DNA from: Diplolepis rosae
Lineage: Eukaryota; Arthropoda; Insecta; Hymenoptera; Diplolepididae
DNA: 64,000 nt
Assembly: GCA_030998225.1 (NCBI GenBank)
Contig: JAPYXD010000715.1
Span: 5,522,501-5,586,500 of the forward strand
Direction of reading: 5' to 3'
Positions within the stretch are counted from its first letter, which is position 1; the number at the start of each line of letters is the position of its first letter. Shown piece after piece: positions 36,619 to 50,087 of the stretch. A model generated the notes under the pieces. That model had not been told where the DNA came from. It ran no database searches and was given only the letters and a program-made list of their open reading frames with translations. A program made the translations under genes and the position numbers.

Positions 36619-38880
36619 GTAGAAATACCTTTTGGCCATCTTAATGTTTAGCTCTCATATTAACTTCCCTGAGGAAGCAGTATTTTGTGCACATGGACTA
36701 CTACATATGATTTTTAGAATGCTGGAATCTCTAAAATACCACCCAGTTATCATACATTTCAGTTGTCAGTTCTAGTTTCCTTTGGAACATGTATTTTCAG
36801 CACATGGAATACTAGACATAATTTTTAGGATGTCGAGACAGAAATGTCAGCCGGGTATCTCAACATTGGGTTCCCAGCTTGACTTCCCGTAGGAAAAATA
36901 TATTATAAACAGCTAGACTAATGTATTTAATTTTAGAATGACGGGACAGTAGAAATACCTTTTGCCCATCTTAATGTTTAGCTCTCATCTTAACTTCCCT
37001 GAGGAAGCAGTATTTTGTGCACATGGACTACTACATATGATTTTTAGAATGCTGGAATCTCTAAAATACCACCCAGTTATCATACATTTCAGTTCTCAGC
37101 TCTAGTTCCCTTTGGAACATGTATTTTCAGCACATGGAATACTAGACATAATTTTTAGACTGTCGAGACTTTAAAAATATCAGCCGGGTATCTCAACATT
37201 GGGTTCCCAGCTTGACTTCCCGTAGGAAAAATATATTATAAACAGCTAGACTCCTGAATTTAATTTTAGAATGACAGGAATGTAGAAATACCTTTTGGCC
37301 ATTTTAATGTTTAGCTCTCATCTTAGCTTCCCTAATGAAGCAGTATTTTCAGGACATGGACTACTGCATATCATTTTTAGAATGCTGGAATCTCTAAAAT
37401 ACCACCCAGTTATCATACATTTCAGTTCTCAGCTCTAGTTACCTTTGGAACATGTGTTTTCAGCACATGAAGTACTAGACATAATTTTTAGTCTGTCGAA
37501 ACTTCAGAAATATCAGCTGGGTATCTTAGATTTGGGTTCTATGCTTGACTTCCCGTAGGAAAAATATATTATAAACAGCTAGTCTCCTGAATTTAATTTT
37601 AGAACGACGGGACAGTAGAAATACCTTTTGGCCATCTTAATGTTTAGCTTTCAACTTAACTTCCCTGAGGAAGCATAATTTTGTGCACATGGACTACTAC
37701 ATATGATTTTTAGAATGCTGGAATCTCTAAAACACCACCCAGTTATCATACATTTCAGTTCTCAGCTCTAGTTCCCTTTGGAACATGTATTTTCAGCACA
37801 TGGAATACTAGACATAATTTTTAGAATGTCGAGACAGAAATGTCAGCCGGGTATCTCAACATTGGGTTCCCAGCTTGACTTCCCGTAGGAAAAATATATT
37901 ATAAACGGCTAGACTAATGTATTAAATTTTAGAATGACGGGACAGTAGAAATAACATTTTGCAACCTTAATGTTTAGCTCTCATCTTTACTTCCCTGAAG
38001 AAGCAGTATTTTCAGCACATAAAATACTAGACATAATTTTTAGAATGACTGGACCTTAAGAATATCACCCGGGTATCTAGAAATTGGGTTCCCAGCTTGA
38101 TTTCCCGTAGGAAAATATATTATAAACATCTAGACTAATGTATTTAATTTTAGAATGACGAGATAGGAGAAATATCATTTGGCCATTTTAATGTTTAGCT
38201 CTCATCTTAACTTTCCTAATGAAGCAGTATTTTGAGCACATGGACTACTACATATGATTTTTAGAATGCTGGAATCTCTAAAATACCACCCAGTTATCAT
38301 ACATTTCAGTTCTCGTCTCTAGTTCCCTTTGGAACATGTATTTTCAGCACATGGAATACTAGACATAATTTTTAGATTGTCGAGACTTTAAAAATATCAG
38401 CCGGGTATCTCAACATTGGGTTCCCAGCTTGACTTCCCGTAGGAAAAATTTATTATAAACGGCTAGAATAATTTATTAAATTTTAGAATGACGGGACAGT
38501 AGAAATAACATTTTGCAACCTTAATGTTTAGCTCTCATCTTTACTTCCCTGAAGAAGCAGTATTTTCAGCACATAAAATACTAGACATAATTTTTAGAAT
38601 GACTGGACCTTAAGAATATCACCCGGGTATCTAGAAATTGGGTTCCCAGCTTGATATCACTAAAATACCACTCAGTTATCATACATTTTAGTTCCTAGCT
38701 TAAGTTCCCTTTGGGACATGTATTTTAAGCACATGGAATACTCGACATAATTTTTAGAATGATTGGACCTTAAAAATATCCCACGGGTATCTATAAATTG
38801 GGTTTCCAGCTTGATTTCCCGTAGGAAAAATATATTATAAAAAGCTAGAATCCAGATTTTAATTTTAGAATGACGTGACA
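36619..38880 (+). repeat. Seven-unit block, 2,262 bp (tandem copy 2)
   Basis: Unit lengths are 330, 333, 333, 330, 221, 333, 382. Variants not in copy 1 are GGAATGTAGAAATACC (37,278; also 27,191) and TTTAGAACGACGG (37,598). They show exchange with the copies near 27 kb and 42 kb. Confidence 0.9.
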
Positions 38881-40368
38881 GTAGAAATACCTTTTGGCCA
38901 TCTTAATGTTTAGCTCTCATCTTAACTTCCCTGAGGAAGCAGTATTTTGTGCACATGGACTACTACATATGATTTTTAGAATGCTGGCATCTCTAAAATA
39001 CCACCCAGTTATCATACATTTCAGTTCTCAGCTCCATTTTCCTTTGGAACATGTATTTTCAGCACATGGAATACTAGACATAATTTTTAGGATGTCGAGA
39101 CAGAAATGTCAGCCGGGTATCTCAACATTGGGTTCCCAGCTTGAATTCCCGTAGGAAAAATATATTATAAACAGCTAGACTAATGTATTTAATCTTAGAA
39201 TGACGGGACAGTAGAAATACCTTTTGGCCATTTTAATGTTTAGCTCTCATCTTAACTTCCCTGAGGAAGCAGTATTTTGTGCACATGGACTACTACATAT
39301 GAATTTTAGAATGCTGGAATCTCTCAAATACCACCCAGTTATCATACATTTCAGTTCTCTGCTCTAGTTCCCTTTGGAACATGTATTTTAAGCACATGGA
39401 GTACTAGACATAATTTTTAGGATGTCGAGACCTTAAAAATATCACCCGGGTATCGAGAAATTGGGTTCCCAGCTTGACTTTCCGTAGGAAAATATTTTAT
39501 AAACAGATTGTCTCTTTAATTTTATTTTATAATGACGGGACAGTAGAAATACCTTTTGGCCATCTTAATGTTTAGCTCTCATCTTAACTTCCCTGAGGAA
39601 GCAGTATTTTGTGCACATGGACTACGACATATGATTTTTAGACTGCTGGAATCTCTAAAATAGCACCCATTTATCATAGATTTCAGTTCTCAGCTCTAGT
39701 TACCTTTGGAACATGTGTTTTCAGCACATGAAGTACTAGACATAATTTTTAGTCTGTCGAAACTTCAGAAATATCAGCTGGGTATCTTAGATTTGGGTTC
39801 TATGCTTGACTTCTGGTAGGAAAAATATATTGTAAACAGCTAGACTCCTGAAGTTAATTTTAGAATGACGGGAAAGTAGAAATACCTTTTGGCCATCTTA
39901 ATGTTTAGCTTTCAACTTAACTTCCCTGAGGAAGCATAATTTTGTGCACATGGACTACTACATATGATTTTTAGAATGCTGGAATCTCTAAAACACCACC
40001 CAGTTATCATACATTTCAGTTCTCAGCTCTAGTTCCCTTTGGAACATGTATTTTCAGCACATGGAATACTAGACATAATTTTTAGAATGGCTGGACCTTA
40101 AGAATATCACCCGGGTATCTAGAAATTGGGTTCCCAGCTTGATATCACTAAAATACCACTCAGTTATCATACATTTTAGTTCCTAGCTTAAGTTCCCTTT
40201 GGGACATGTATTTTAAGCACATGGAATACTCGACATAATTTTTAGAATGATTGGACCTTAAAAATATCCCACGGGTATCTAGAAATTGGGTTTCCAGCTT
40301 GATTTCCCGTAGGAAAAATATATTATAAAAAGCTAGAATCCAGATTTTAATTTTAGAATGACGTGACA
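38881..40368 (+). repeat. Four-unit block, 1,488 bp, ending in a 493-bp unit (copy 3)
   Basis: Unit lengths are 330, 332, 333, 493. Local substitutions lie near 39,481-39,530 (AATATTTTATAAACAGATTG, TCTCTTTAATTTTATTTTAT) and near 39,815 (TTCTGGTAGG, ATATTGTAAACAGC). The closing 493-bp unit is 39,876-40,368. Confidence 0.87.
39876..40368 (+). repeat. 493-bp unit S1-S2-S3'-S2'-S3, rightmost
   Basis: It has the same layout and breakpoint as at 32,820, with GAATGGCTGGACC at 40,086 and the jump near 40,143. No 493-bp unit occurs to the right. Confidence 0.9.
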
Positions 40369-41413
40369 GTAGAAATACCTTTTGGCCATCTTAATGTTTA
40401 GCTCTCATCTTAACTTCCCTGAAGAAGCCGTATTTTTAGCACCTGAACTACTGCATATCATTTTTAGAATGCTGGAATCACTAAAATACCACCCAGTTAT
40501 CATACATTTTAGTTCCCAGCTTAAGTAGCCTTTGGGACATGTATTTTAAGCACATGGAGTACTAGACATAATTTTTAGGATGTCGAGACAGAAATATCAG
40601 CCGGGTATCACAACATTGGGTTTCCAGCTTGACTTCCCGTAGGAAAAATATATTATAAACAGCTAGACTAATGTATTTAATTTTAGAATGACGGGACAGT
40701 AGAAATACCTTTTGGCCATCTTAATGTTTAGCTCTCATCTTAACTTCCCTAAAGAAGCAGTATTTTGAGCACATGGACTACTGCATATCATTTTTAGAAT
40801 GCTGGAATCTCTAAAATACCACCCAATTATCATACATTTCAGTTCTCAGCTCTAGTTCCCTTTGGAACATGTATTGTCAGCACATGGAATACTAGACATA
40901 ATTTTTAGAATGTCGAGACTTTAAAAATATCAGCCGGGTATCTCAACATTGGGTTCCCAGCTTGACTTGCCGTAGGAAAAATTTATTATAAACGGCTAGA
41001 CTAATTTATTAAATTTTAGAATGACGGGACAGTAGAAATAACATTTTGCAATCTTAATGTTTAGCTCTCATCTATACTTCCCTGAAGAAGCAGTATTTTC
41101 AGCACATAAAATACTAGACATAATTTTTAGAATGACTGGACCTTAAGAATATCACCCGGGTATCTAGAAATTGGGTTCCCAGCTTAATATCACTAAAATA
41201 CCTCTCAGTTATCATACATTTTAGTTCCTAGCTTAAGTTCCCTTTGGGACATGTATTTTAAGCACATGGAATACTCGACATAATTTTTAGAATGATTGGA
41301 CCTTAAAAATATCCCACGGGTATCTAGAAATTGGGTTTCCAGCTTGATTTCCCGTAGGAAAAATATATTATAAAAAGCTAGAGTCCAGATTTTAATTTTA
41401 GAATGACGTGACA
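40369..41413 (+). repeat. Three-unit block, 1,045 bp, with the last S3'/S2' junction
   Basis: Unit lengths are 330, 333, 382. The 382-bp unit at 41,032-41,413 is the last in the window with the S3'/S2' junction (TTAATATCACTAAAATACC near 41,184). The second unit has TTGACTTGCCGTAGG near 40,963. Confidence 0.88.
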
Positions 41414-43293
41414 GTAGAAATACCTTTTGGCCATCTTAATGTTTAGCTCTCATCTTAACTTCCCTGAGGAAGCAGTATTTTGTGCACATGGACTACTACA
41501 TATGATTTTTAGAATGCTGGAATCTCTAAAATACCACCCAGTTATCATACATTTCAGTTCTCAGCTCCATTTTCCTTTGGAACATGTATTTTCAGCACAT
41601 GGAATACTAGACATAATTTTTAGGATGTCGAGACAGAAATGTCAGCCGGGTATCTCAACATTGGGTTCCCAGCTTGTCTTCACGTAGGAAAAATATATTA
41701 TAAACAGCTAGACTATTGTATTTAATTTTAGAATGACGGGACAGTAGAAATACCTTTTGGCCATCTTAATGTTTAGCTCTCATCTTAACTTCCCTGAGGA
41801 AGCAGTATTTTGTGCACATGGACTACTACATATGATTTTTAGAATGCTGGAATCTCTAAAATACCACCCAGTTATCATACATTTCAGTTCTCAGCTCTAG
41901 TTCCCTTTGGAACATGTATTGTCAGCACATGGAATACTAGACATAATTTTTAGAATGTCGAGACTTTAAAAATATCAGCCGGGTATCTCAACATTGGGTT
42001 CCCAGCTTGACTTCCCGTAGGAAAAATTTATTATAAACGGCTAGACTCCTGAATTTAATTTTAGAATGACAGGACAGTAGAAATACCTTTTGGCCATTTT
42101 AATGTTTAGCTCTCATCTTAGCTTCCCTAATGAAGCAGTATTTTCAGGACATGGACTACTGCATATCATTTTTAGAATGCTGGAATCTCTAAAATACAAC
42201 CCATTTATCATAGATTTCAGTTCTCAGCTCTAGTTACCTTTGGAACATGTGTTTTCAGCACATGAAGTACTAGACATAATTTTTAGTCTGTCGAAACTTC
42301 AGAAATATCAGCTGGGTATCTTAGATTTGGGTTCTATGCTTGACTTCCCGTAGGAAAAATATATTATAAACAGCTAGTCTCCTGAATTTAATTTTAGAAC
42401 GACGGGACAGTAGAAATACCTTTTGGCCATCTTAATGTTTAGCTTTCAACTTAACTTCCCTGAGGAAGCATAATTTTGTGCACATGGACTACTACATATG
42501 ATTTTTAGAATGCTGGAATCTCTAAAACACCACCCAGTTATCATACATTTCAGTTCTCAGCTCTAGTTCCCTTTGGAACATGTATTTTCAGCACATGGAA
42601 TACTAGACATAATTTTTAGAATGTCGAGACAGAAATGTCAGCAGGGTATCTCAACATTGGGTTCCCAGCTTGACTTCCCGTAGGAAAAATATATTATAAA
42701 CGGCTAGACTAATGTATTAAATTTTAGAATGACGGGACAGTAGAAATAACATTTTGCAACCTTAATGTTTAGCTCTCATCTTTACTTCCCTGAAGAAGCA
42801 GTATTTTCAGCACACAAAATACTAGACATAATTTTTAGAATGACTGGACCTTAAGAATATCACCCGGGTATCTAGAAATTGGGTTCCCAGCTTGATTTCC
42901 CGTAGGAAAATATATTATAAACAGCTAGACTAATGTATTTAATTTTAGAATGACGAGATAGGAGAAATATCATTTGGCCATTTTAATGTTTAGCTCTCAT
43001 CTTAACTTTCCTAATGAAGCAGTATTTTCAGCACATGGACTACTACATATGATTTTTAGAATGCTGGAATCTCTAAAATACCACCCAGTCATCATACATT
43101 TCAGTTCTCAGCTCTAGTTCCCTTTGGAACATGTATTTTCAGCACATGGAATACTAGACATAATTTTTAGATTGTCGAGACTTTAAAAATATCAGCCGGG
43201 TATCTCAACATTGGGTTCCCAGCTTGACTTCCCGTAGGAAAAATTTATTATAAACGGCTAGACTAATTTATTACATTTTAGAATGACGGGACA
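41414..43293 (+). repeat. Six-unit block, 1,880 bp (composite block part 3, copy 3)
   Basis: Unit lengths are 330, 333, 333, 330, 221, 333, the same as at 26,532. The first unit ends CAGCTTGTCTTCACGTAGG near 41,671. TACAACCCATTTATCATAG and TTTAGAACGACGG link it to 27.3-27.5 kb. Confidence 0.88.
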
Positions 43294-44728
43294 GTAGAAA
43301 TAACATTTTGCAACCTTAATGTTTAGCTCTCATCTTTACTTCCCTGAAGAAGCAGTATTTTCAGCACATAAAATACTAGACATAATTTTTACAATGACTG
43401 AACCTTAAGAATATCACCCGGGTATCTAGAAATTGGGTTCCCAGCTTGATTTCCCGTAGGAAAATATATTATAAACGGCTAGACTCCTGAATTTAATTTT
43501 AGAATGACAGGACAGTAGAAATACCTTTTGGCCATTTTAATGTTTAGCTCTCATCTTAGCTTCCCTAATGAAGCAGTATTTTCAGAAAATGGACTACTGC
43601 ATATCATTTTTAGAATGCTGGAATCACTAAAATACCACTCAGTTATCATACATTTTAGTTCCTAGCTTAAGTTCCCTTTGGGACATGTATTTTAAGCACA
43701 TGGAGTACTCGACATAATTTTTAGAATGATTGGACCTTAAAAATATCCCCCGGGTATCTAGAAATTGGGTTTCCCGCTTGATTTCCCGTAGGAAAAATAT
43801 ATTATGAAAAGCTAGACTCCAGATTTTAATTTTAGAATGACGTGACAGTAGAAATACCTTTTGGCCATCTTAATGTTTAGCTCTCATCTTAACTTCCCTG
43901 AAGAAGCCGTATTTTTAGCACCTGGACTACTGCATATCATTTTTAGAATGCTGGAATCACTAAAATACCACTCAGTTATCATACATTTTAGTTCCTAGCT
44001 TAAGTTGCCTTTGGGACATGTATTTTAAGCACATGGAGTACTAGACATAATTTTTAGGATGTCGAGACAGAAATATCAGCCGGGTATCTCAACATTGGGT
44101 TTCCAGCTTGATTTCCAGTAGGAAAAATATAGTATAAAAAGCTAGATTCCAGAATTTAATTTTAGAATGACGGGACAGTAGAAATAACATTTTGCAACCT
44201 TAATGTTTAGCTCTCATCATTACTTCCCTGAAGAAGCATTATTTTCAGCACATAAAATACTAGACATAATTTTTAGAATGACTGGACCTTAAGAATATCA
44301 CCCGGGTATCTAGAAATTGGGTTCCCAGCTTGATTTCCCGTAGGAAAATATATTATAAACAGCTAGTCTCCTGAATTTAATTTTAGAATGACGGGACAGT
44401 AGAAAAACCTTTTGGCCATCTTAATGTTTAGCTCTCATCTTAACTTCCCTGAGGAAAAAGTATTTTGTGCACATGGACTACTACATATGATTTTTAGAAT
44501 GCTGGAATCTCTAAAATAGCACCCAGTTATCATACATTTTAGTTCCCAGCTTAAGTAGCCTTTGGGACATGTATTTTAAGCACATGGAGTACTAGACATA
44601 ATTTTTAGGATGTCGAGACAGAAATATCATCCGGCTATCACAACATTGGGTTCCCAGCTTGACTTCCCGTAGGAAAAATATATTATAAACGGCTAGACTA
44701 ATGTATTTAATTTTAGAATGACGGGACA
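43294..44728 (+). repeat. Five-unit block, 1,435 bp, rich in 221-bp units (copy 2)
   Basis: Unit lengths are 221, 333, 330, 221, 330, exactly as at 28,412-29,846. Differences include ACAATGACTGAACC at 43,391 (shared with 15,292 and 55,808), ATATTATGAAAAGC near 43,799 (shared with 56,217) and GAGGAAAAAGTATTTTG near 44,451. Confidence 0.88.
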
Positions 44729-46825
44729 GTAGAAATACCTTTTGGCCATCTTAATGTTTAGCTCTCATCTAAACTTCCCTCAGGAAGCAGTATTTTGTGC
44801 ACATGGACTACTACATATGATATTTAGAATGCTGGAATCTCTAAAATACCACCCAGTTATCATACATTTCAGTTCTCAGCTCTAGTTCCCTTTGGAACAT
44901 GTATTTTCAGCACATGGAATACTAGACATAATTTTTAGGATGTCGAGACAGAAATGTCAGCCGGGTATCTCAACATTGGGTTCCCAGCTTGACTTCCCGT
45001 AGGAAAAATATATTATAAACGGCTAGACTAATGTATTAAATTTTAGAATGACGGGACAGTAGAAATAACATTTTGCAACCTTAATGTTTAGCTCTCATCT
45101 TTACTTCCCTGAAGAAGCAGTATTTTCAGCACATAAAATACTAGACATAATTTTTAGAATGACTGGACCTTAAGAATATCACCCGGGTATCTAGAAATTG
45201 GGTTCCCAGCTTGATTTCCCGTAGGAAAATATATTATAAACAGCTAGACTAATGTATTTAATTTTAGAATGACGAGATAGGAGAAATATCATTTGGCCAT
45301 TTTAATGTTTAGCTCTCATCTTAACTTTCCTAATGAAGCAGTATTTTCAGCACATGGACTACTACATTTCATTTTTAGAATGCTGGAATCACTAAAATAC
45401 CACTCAGTTATCATACATTTTAGTTCCCAGCTAAAGTTGCCTTTGGGACATGAATTTTAAGCACATGGAGTACTAGACATAATTTTTAGGATGTCGAGAC
45501 AAAAATATCACCCGGGTATCTAGAAATTGGGTTCCCAGCTTGATTTCCCGTAGGAAAATATATTATAAACAGCTAGTCTCCTGAATTTAATTTTAGAATA
45601 ACGGGACAGTAGAAATACCTTTTGGCCATCTTAATGTTTAGGTCTCATCTTAACTTCCCTGAAGAAGCCGTATTTTTAGCACCTGGACTACTGCATATTA
45701 TTTTTAGAATGCTGGAATCACTAAAATACCACTCAGTTATCATACATTTTAGTTCCTAGCTTGAGTTGCCTTTGGGACATGAATTTTAAGCACATGGAGT
45801 ACTAGACATAATTTTTAGGATGTCGAGACAGAAATATCACCCGGGTATCTAGAAATTGGGTTCCCAGCTTGATTTCACATAGGAAAATATATTATAAACA
45901 GCTAGTCTCCTGAATTTAATTTTAGAATGACGGGACAGTAGAAATACCTTTTGGCCATCTTAATGTTTAGCTCTCATCTTAACTTCCCTGAGGAAGCATA
46001 ATTTTGTGCACATGGACTACTACATATGATTTTTAGAATGCTGGAATCACTAAAATACCACCCAGTTATCATACATTTCAGTTATCAGCTCTAGTTACCT
46101 TTGGAACATGTGTTTTCAGCACATGAAGTACTAGACATAATTTTTAGTCTGTCGAAACTTCAGAAATGTCAGCTGGGTATCTTAGATTTGGGTTCTATGC
46201 TTGACTTCCCGTAGGAAAAATATATTATAAACAGCTAGTCTCCTGAATTTAATTTTAGAATGACGGGACAGTAGAAATACCTTTTGGCCATCTTAATGTT
46301 TAGCTTTCAACTTAACTTCCCTGAGGAAGCATAATTTTGTGCACATGGACTACTACATATGATTTTTAGAATGCTGGAATCTCTAAAACACCACCCAGTT
46401 ATCATACATTTCAGTTCTCAGCTCTAGTTCCCTTTGGGACATGTATTTTAAGCACATGGAGTACTAGACATAATGTTTAGAATGTCGAGACTTTAAAAAT
46501 ATCAGCCGGGTATCTCAACATTGGGTTCCCAGCTTGACTTCCCGTAGGAAAAATATATTATAAACGGCTAGACTAATGTATTAAATTTTAGAATGACGGG
46601 ACAGTAGAAATAACATTTTGCAACCTTAATGTTTAGCTCTCATCTTTACTTCCCTGAAGAAGCAGTATTTTCAGCACATAAAATACTAGACATAATTTTT
46701 AGAATGACTGGACCTTAAGAATATCACCCGGGTATCTAGAAATTTGGTTCCCAGCTTGATTTCCCGTAGGAAAAATATATTATAAAAAGCTAGACTCCAG
46801 ATTTTAATTTTAGAATGACGTGACA
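44729..46825 (+). repeat. Seven-unit stretch ending in a 222-bp unit
   Basis: Unit lengths are 330, 221, 329, 329, 333, 333, 222. The last five copy the order 329, 329, 333, 333, 382 that ends the 2,368-bp block of the left half, including the S3 version TTAGATTTGGGTTCTATGC, except that 222 replaces 382. The 160-bp difference is exactly the S3'/S2' segment. Confidence 0.84.
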
Positions 46826-48151
46826 GTAGAAATACCTTTTGGCCATTTTAATGTTTAGCTCTCATCTTAGCTTCCCTGAAGAAGCCGTATTTTTAGCACC
46901 TGGACTACTGCGTATCATTTTTAGAATGCTGGAATCACTAAAATACCACCCAGTTATCATACATTTTAGTTCCCAGCTTAAGTAGCCTTTGGAACATGTA
47001 TTTTGAGCACATGGAGTAGTAGACATAATTTTTAGGATGTCGAGACAGAAATATCAGCCGGGTATCACAACATTGGGTTTCCAGCTTGATTTCCAGTAGG
47101 AAAAATATAGTATAAAAAGCTAGATTCCAGAATTTAATTTTAGAATGACGTGACAGTAGAAATACCTTTTGGCCATCTTAATGTTTAGCTCTCATCTTAA
47201 CTTCCCTGAAGAAGCCGTATTTTTAGCACCTGGACTACTGCATATCATTTTTAGAATGCTGGAATCACTAAAATACCACCCAGTTATCATACATTTCAGT
47301 TATCAGCTCTAGTTCCCTTGGGAACATGTGTTTTCAGCACATGGAGTACTAGACATAATTTTTAGGATGTCGAGACAGAAATGTCAGCCGGGTATCTCAA
47401 CATTGGGTTCCCAGCTTGACTTCCCGTAGGAAAAATATATTATAAACGGCTAGACTAATGTATTAAATTTTAGAATGACGGGACAGTAGAAATACCATTT
47501 GTCCATCTTAATGTTTAGCTCTCATCTTAACTGCCCTGAAGAATCAGTACTTTTAGCACATGGATAACTACATGTCATTTTTAGAATGCTGGAATCTCTA
47601 AAATACCACCCAGTTATCATACATTTCAGTTATCAGCTCTATTTCCCTTTGGAACATGTGTTTTCAGCACATGAAGTACTAGACATAATTTTTATTCTTT
47701 AGTATCTTCAGAAATATCCGCTAGGTATCGTAGGTTTGGGTTCTATGCTTGAATTCCAGTAGGAAAAATATATTATAAACGGCTACACTCCTGAATTTAA
47801 TTTTAGAATGAAGGGACAGTAGAAATACCTTTTGGCCATCTCAATGTTTAGCTCTCAACTTAACCTCCCTGAAGAAGCAGTATCTTTAGCACATGGACAA
47901 CTACATATCATTTTTAGAATGCTGGAATCTCTAAAATACCACCCAGTTATCATAGATTTCAGTTCTCAGCTCTAGTTACCTTTGGAACATGTGTTTTCAG
48001 CACATGAAGTACTAGACATAATTTTTAGTCTGTCGAAACTTCAGAAATATCAGCTGGGTATCTTAGATTTGGGTTCTATGCTTGACTTCCCGTAGGAAAA
48101 ATATATTATAAACGGCTAGACTCCTGAATTTAATTTTAGAATGAAGGGACA
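46826..48151 (+). repeat. Transitional stretch, four regular units
   Basis: Unit lengths are 330, 330, 333, 333. New spellings enter here: CATTTGTCCATCTT (47,497), TAGCACATGGATAACTACATG, and S3 with TTTATTCTTTAGTATCTTC near 47,690. To the right, S1 with CTCAATG plus CTCAAC becomes common. Confidence 0.8.
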
Positions 48152-50087
48152 GTAGAAATACCTTTTGGCCATCTCAATGTTTAGCTCTCAACTTAACTTC
48201 CCTGAAGAAGCAGTATCTTTAGCACATGGACAACTACATATCATTTTTAGAATGCTGGAATCTCTAAAATATCACCCAGTTATCATACATTTCAGTTATC
48301 AGCTCTATTTCCCTTTGGGACATGTGTTTTCAGAACATGAAGTACTAGACAAAATTTTTAGTCTGTCGAAACTTCAGAAATATCAGCTGGGTATCCTAGA
48401 TTTGGGTTCTATGCGTGACTTCCCGTAGGAAAAATATATTATAAACGGCTAGACTCCTGAATTTAATTCTAGAATGACAGGACAGTAGAAATATCTTTTG
48501 GCCATATTAATGTTTAGCTCTCATCTTAGCTTCCCTAATGAAGCAGTATTTTTAGCACATGGACTACTGCATATCATTTTTAGAATGCTGGAATCACTAA
48601 AATACCACTCAGTTATCATACATTTTAGTTCCTAGCTTAAGTTCCGTTTGGGACATGTATTTTAAGCACATGGAATACTAGACATAATTTTTAGGATGTC
48701 GAGACAGAAATATCAGCAGGTAATCACAACATTGGGTTCCCAGCTTGACTTCCCGTAGGAAAAATATATTATAAACGGCTAGACTCCTGAATTTAATTTT
48801 AGAATGAAGGGACAGTAGAAATACCTTTTGGCCATCTCAATGTTTAGCTCTCAACTTAACTTCCCTTAGTAAGCAGTATTTTTAGCACATGGAATACTAC
48901 ATTTCATTTTTAGAATGCTGGAATCTCTAAAATACCACCCAGTCATCATACTTTTCAGTTCTCAGCTCTAGTTCCCTTTGGAACATGTATTTTCTGCACA
49001 TGGAATACTAGACATAATTTTTAGGATGTCGAGACAGAAATGTCAGCCGGGTATCTCAACATTGGGTGTCCAGCTTGACTTCCAGTAGGAAAAATATATT
49101 ATAAACGGCTAGACTAATGTATTAAATTTTAGAATGACGGGACAGTAGAAATACCATTTGTCCATCTTAATGTTTAGCTCTCATCTTAACTTCCCTGAAG
49201 AAGCCGTATTTTTAGCACATGGACTACTACATATCATTTTCAGTATGCTGGAATCTCTAAAATACCACCCAGTTATCATACATTTCAGTTATCAGCTCTA
49301 TTTCCCTTTGGAACATGTGTTTTCAGCACATGAAGTACTAGACATAATTTTTAGTCTGTCGAAACTTCAGAAATATCAGCTGGGTATCTTAGATTTGGGT
49401 TCTATGCTTGACTTCCCGTAGGAAAAATATATTATAAACGGCTAGACTCCTGAATTTAATTTTAGAATGAAGGGACAGTAGAAATACCTTTTGGCCATCT
49501 CAATGTTTAGCTCTCAACTTAACTTCCCTGAGGAAGCAGTATTTTGAGCACATGGACTACTACATTTCATTTTTAGAATGCTGGAATCTCTAAAATACCA
49601 CCCAGTCATCATACTTTTCAGTTCTCAGCTCTAGTTCCCTTTGGAACATGTATTTTCTGCACATGGAATACTAGACATAATTTTTAGGATGTCGAGACAG
49701 AAATGTCAGCCGGGTATCTCAACATTGGGTTTCCAGCTTGATTTCCAGTAGGAAAAATATAGTATAAAAAGCTAGATTCCAGAATTTAATTATAGAATTA
49801 CGTGACAGTAGAAATACCTTTTGGCCATTTTAATGTTTAGCTCTCATCTTAGCTTCCCTAATGAAGCAGTATTTATACTACCCAGTCATCATACATTTCA
49901 GTTCTCAGCTCTAGTTTCCTTTGGAACATGTATTTTCAGCACATGGAATACTAGACATAATTTTTAGGATGTCGAGACAGAAATGTCAGCCGGGTATCTC
50001 AACATTGGGTTCCCAGCTTGACTTCCCGTAGGAAAAATATATTATAAACGGCTAGACTAATGTTTTAAATTTTAGAATGACGGGACA
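48152..50087 (+). repeat. 6-unit higher-order block, 1,936 bp (copy 1, with deletion)
   Basis: Unit lengths are 333, 330, 330, 333, 330, 280. It pairs unit for unit with the next block. Shared rare spellings are GCAGTATCTTTAGCACATGG, TTCAGAACATGAAGTAC, CTAGACAAAATTTTTAG and TTCTATGCGTG. It is shorter only because of the 53-bp deletion in its last unit. Confidence 0.9.
49808..50087 (+). repeat. 280-bp unit with 53-bp deletion across S1/S2
   Basis: S1 stops at GAAGCAGTATTT and resumes in S2 at ATACTACCCAGTCATC (junction near 49,874). This removes the end of S1 and the start of S2, including the S2 core. The deletion is not a multiple of 111, so it was not a subunit-register exchange. Only this unit carries it; the partner at 51,744-52,073 is intact. 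Confidence 0.9.
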
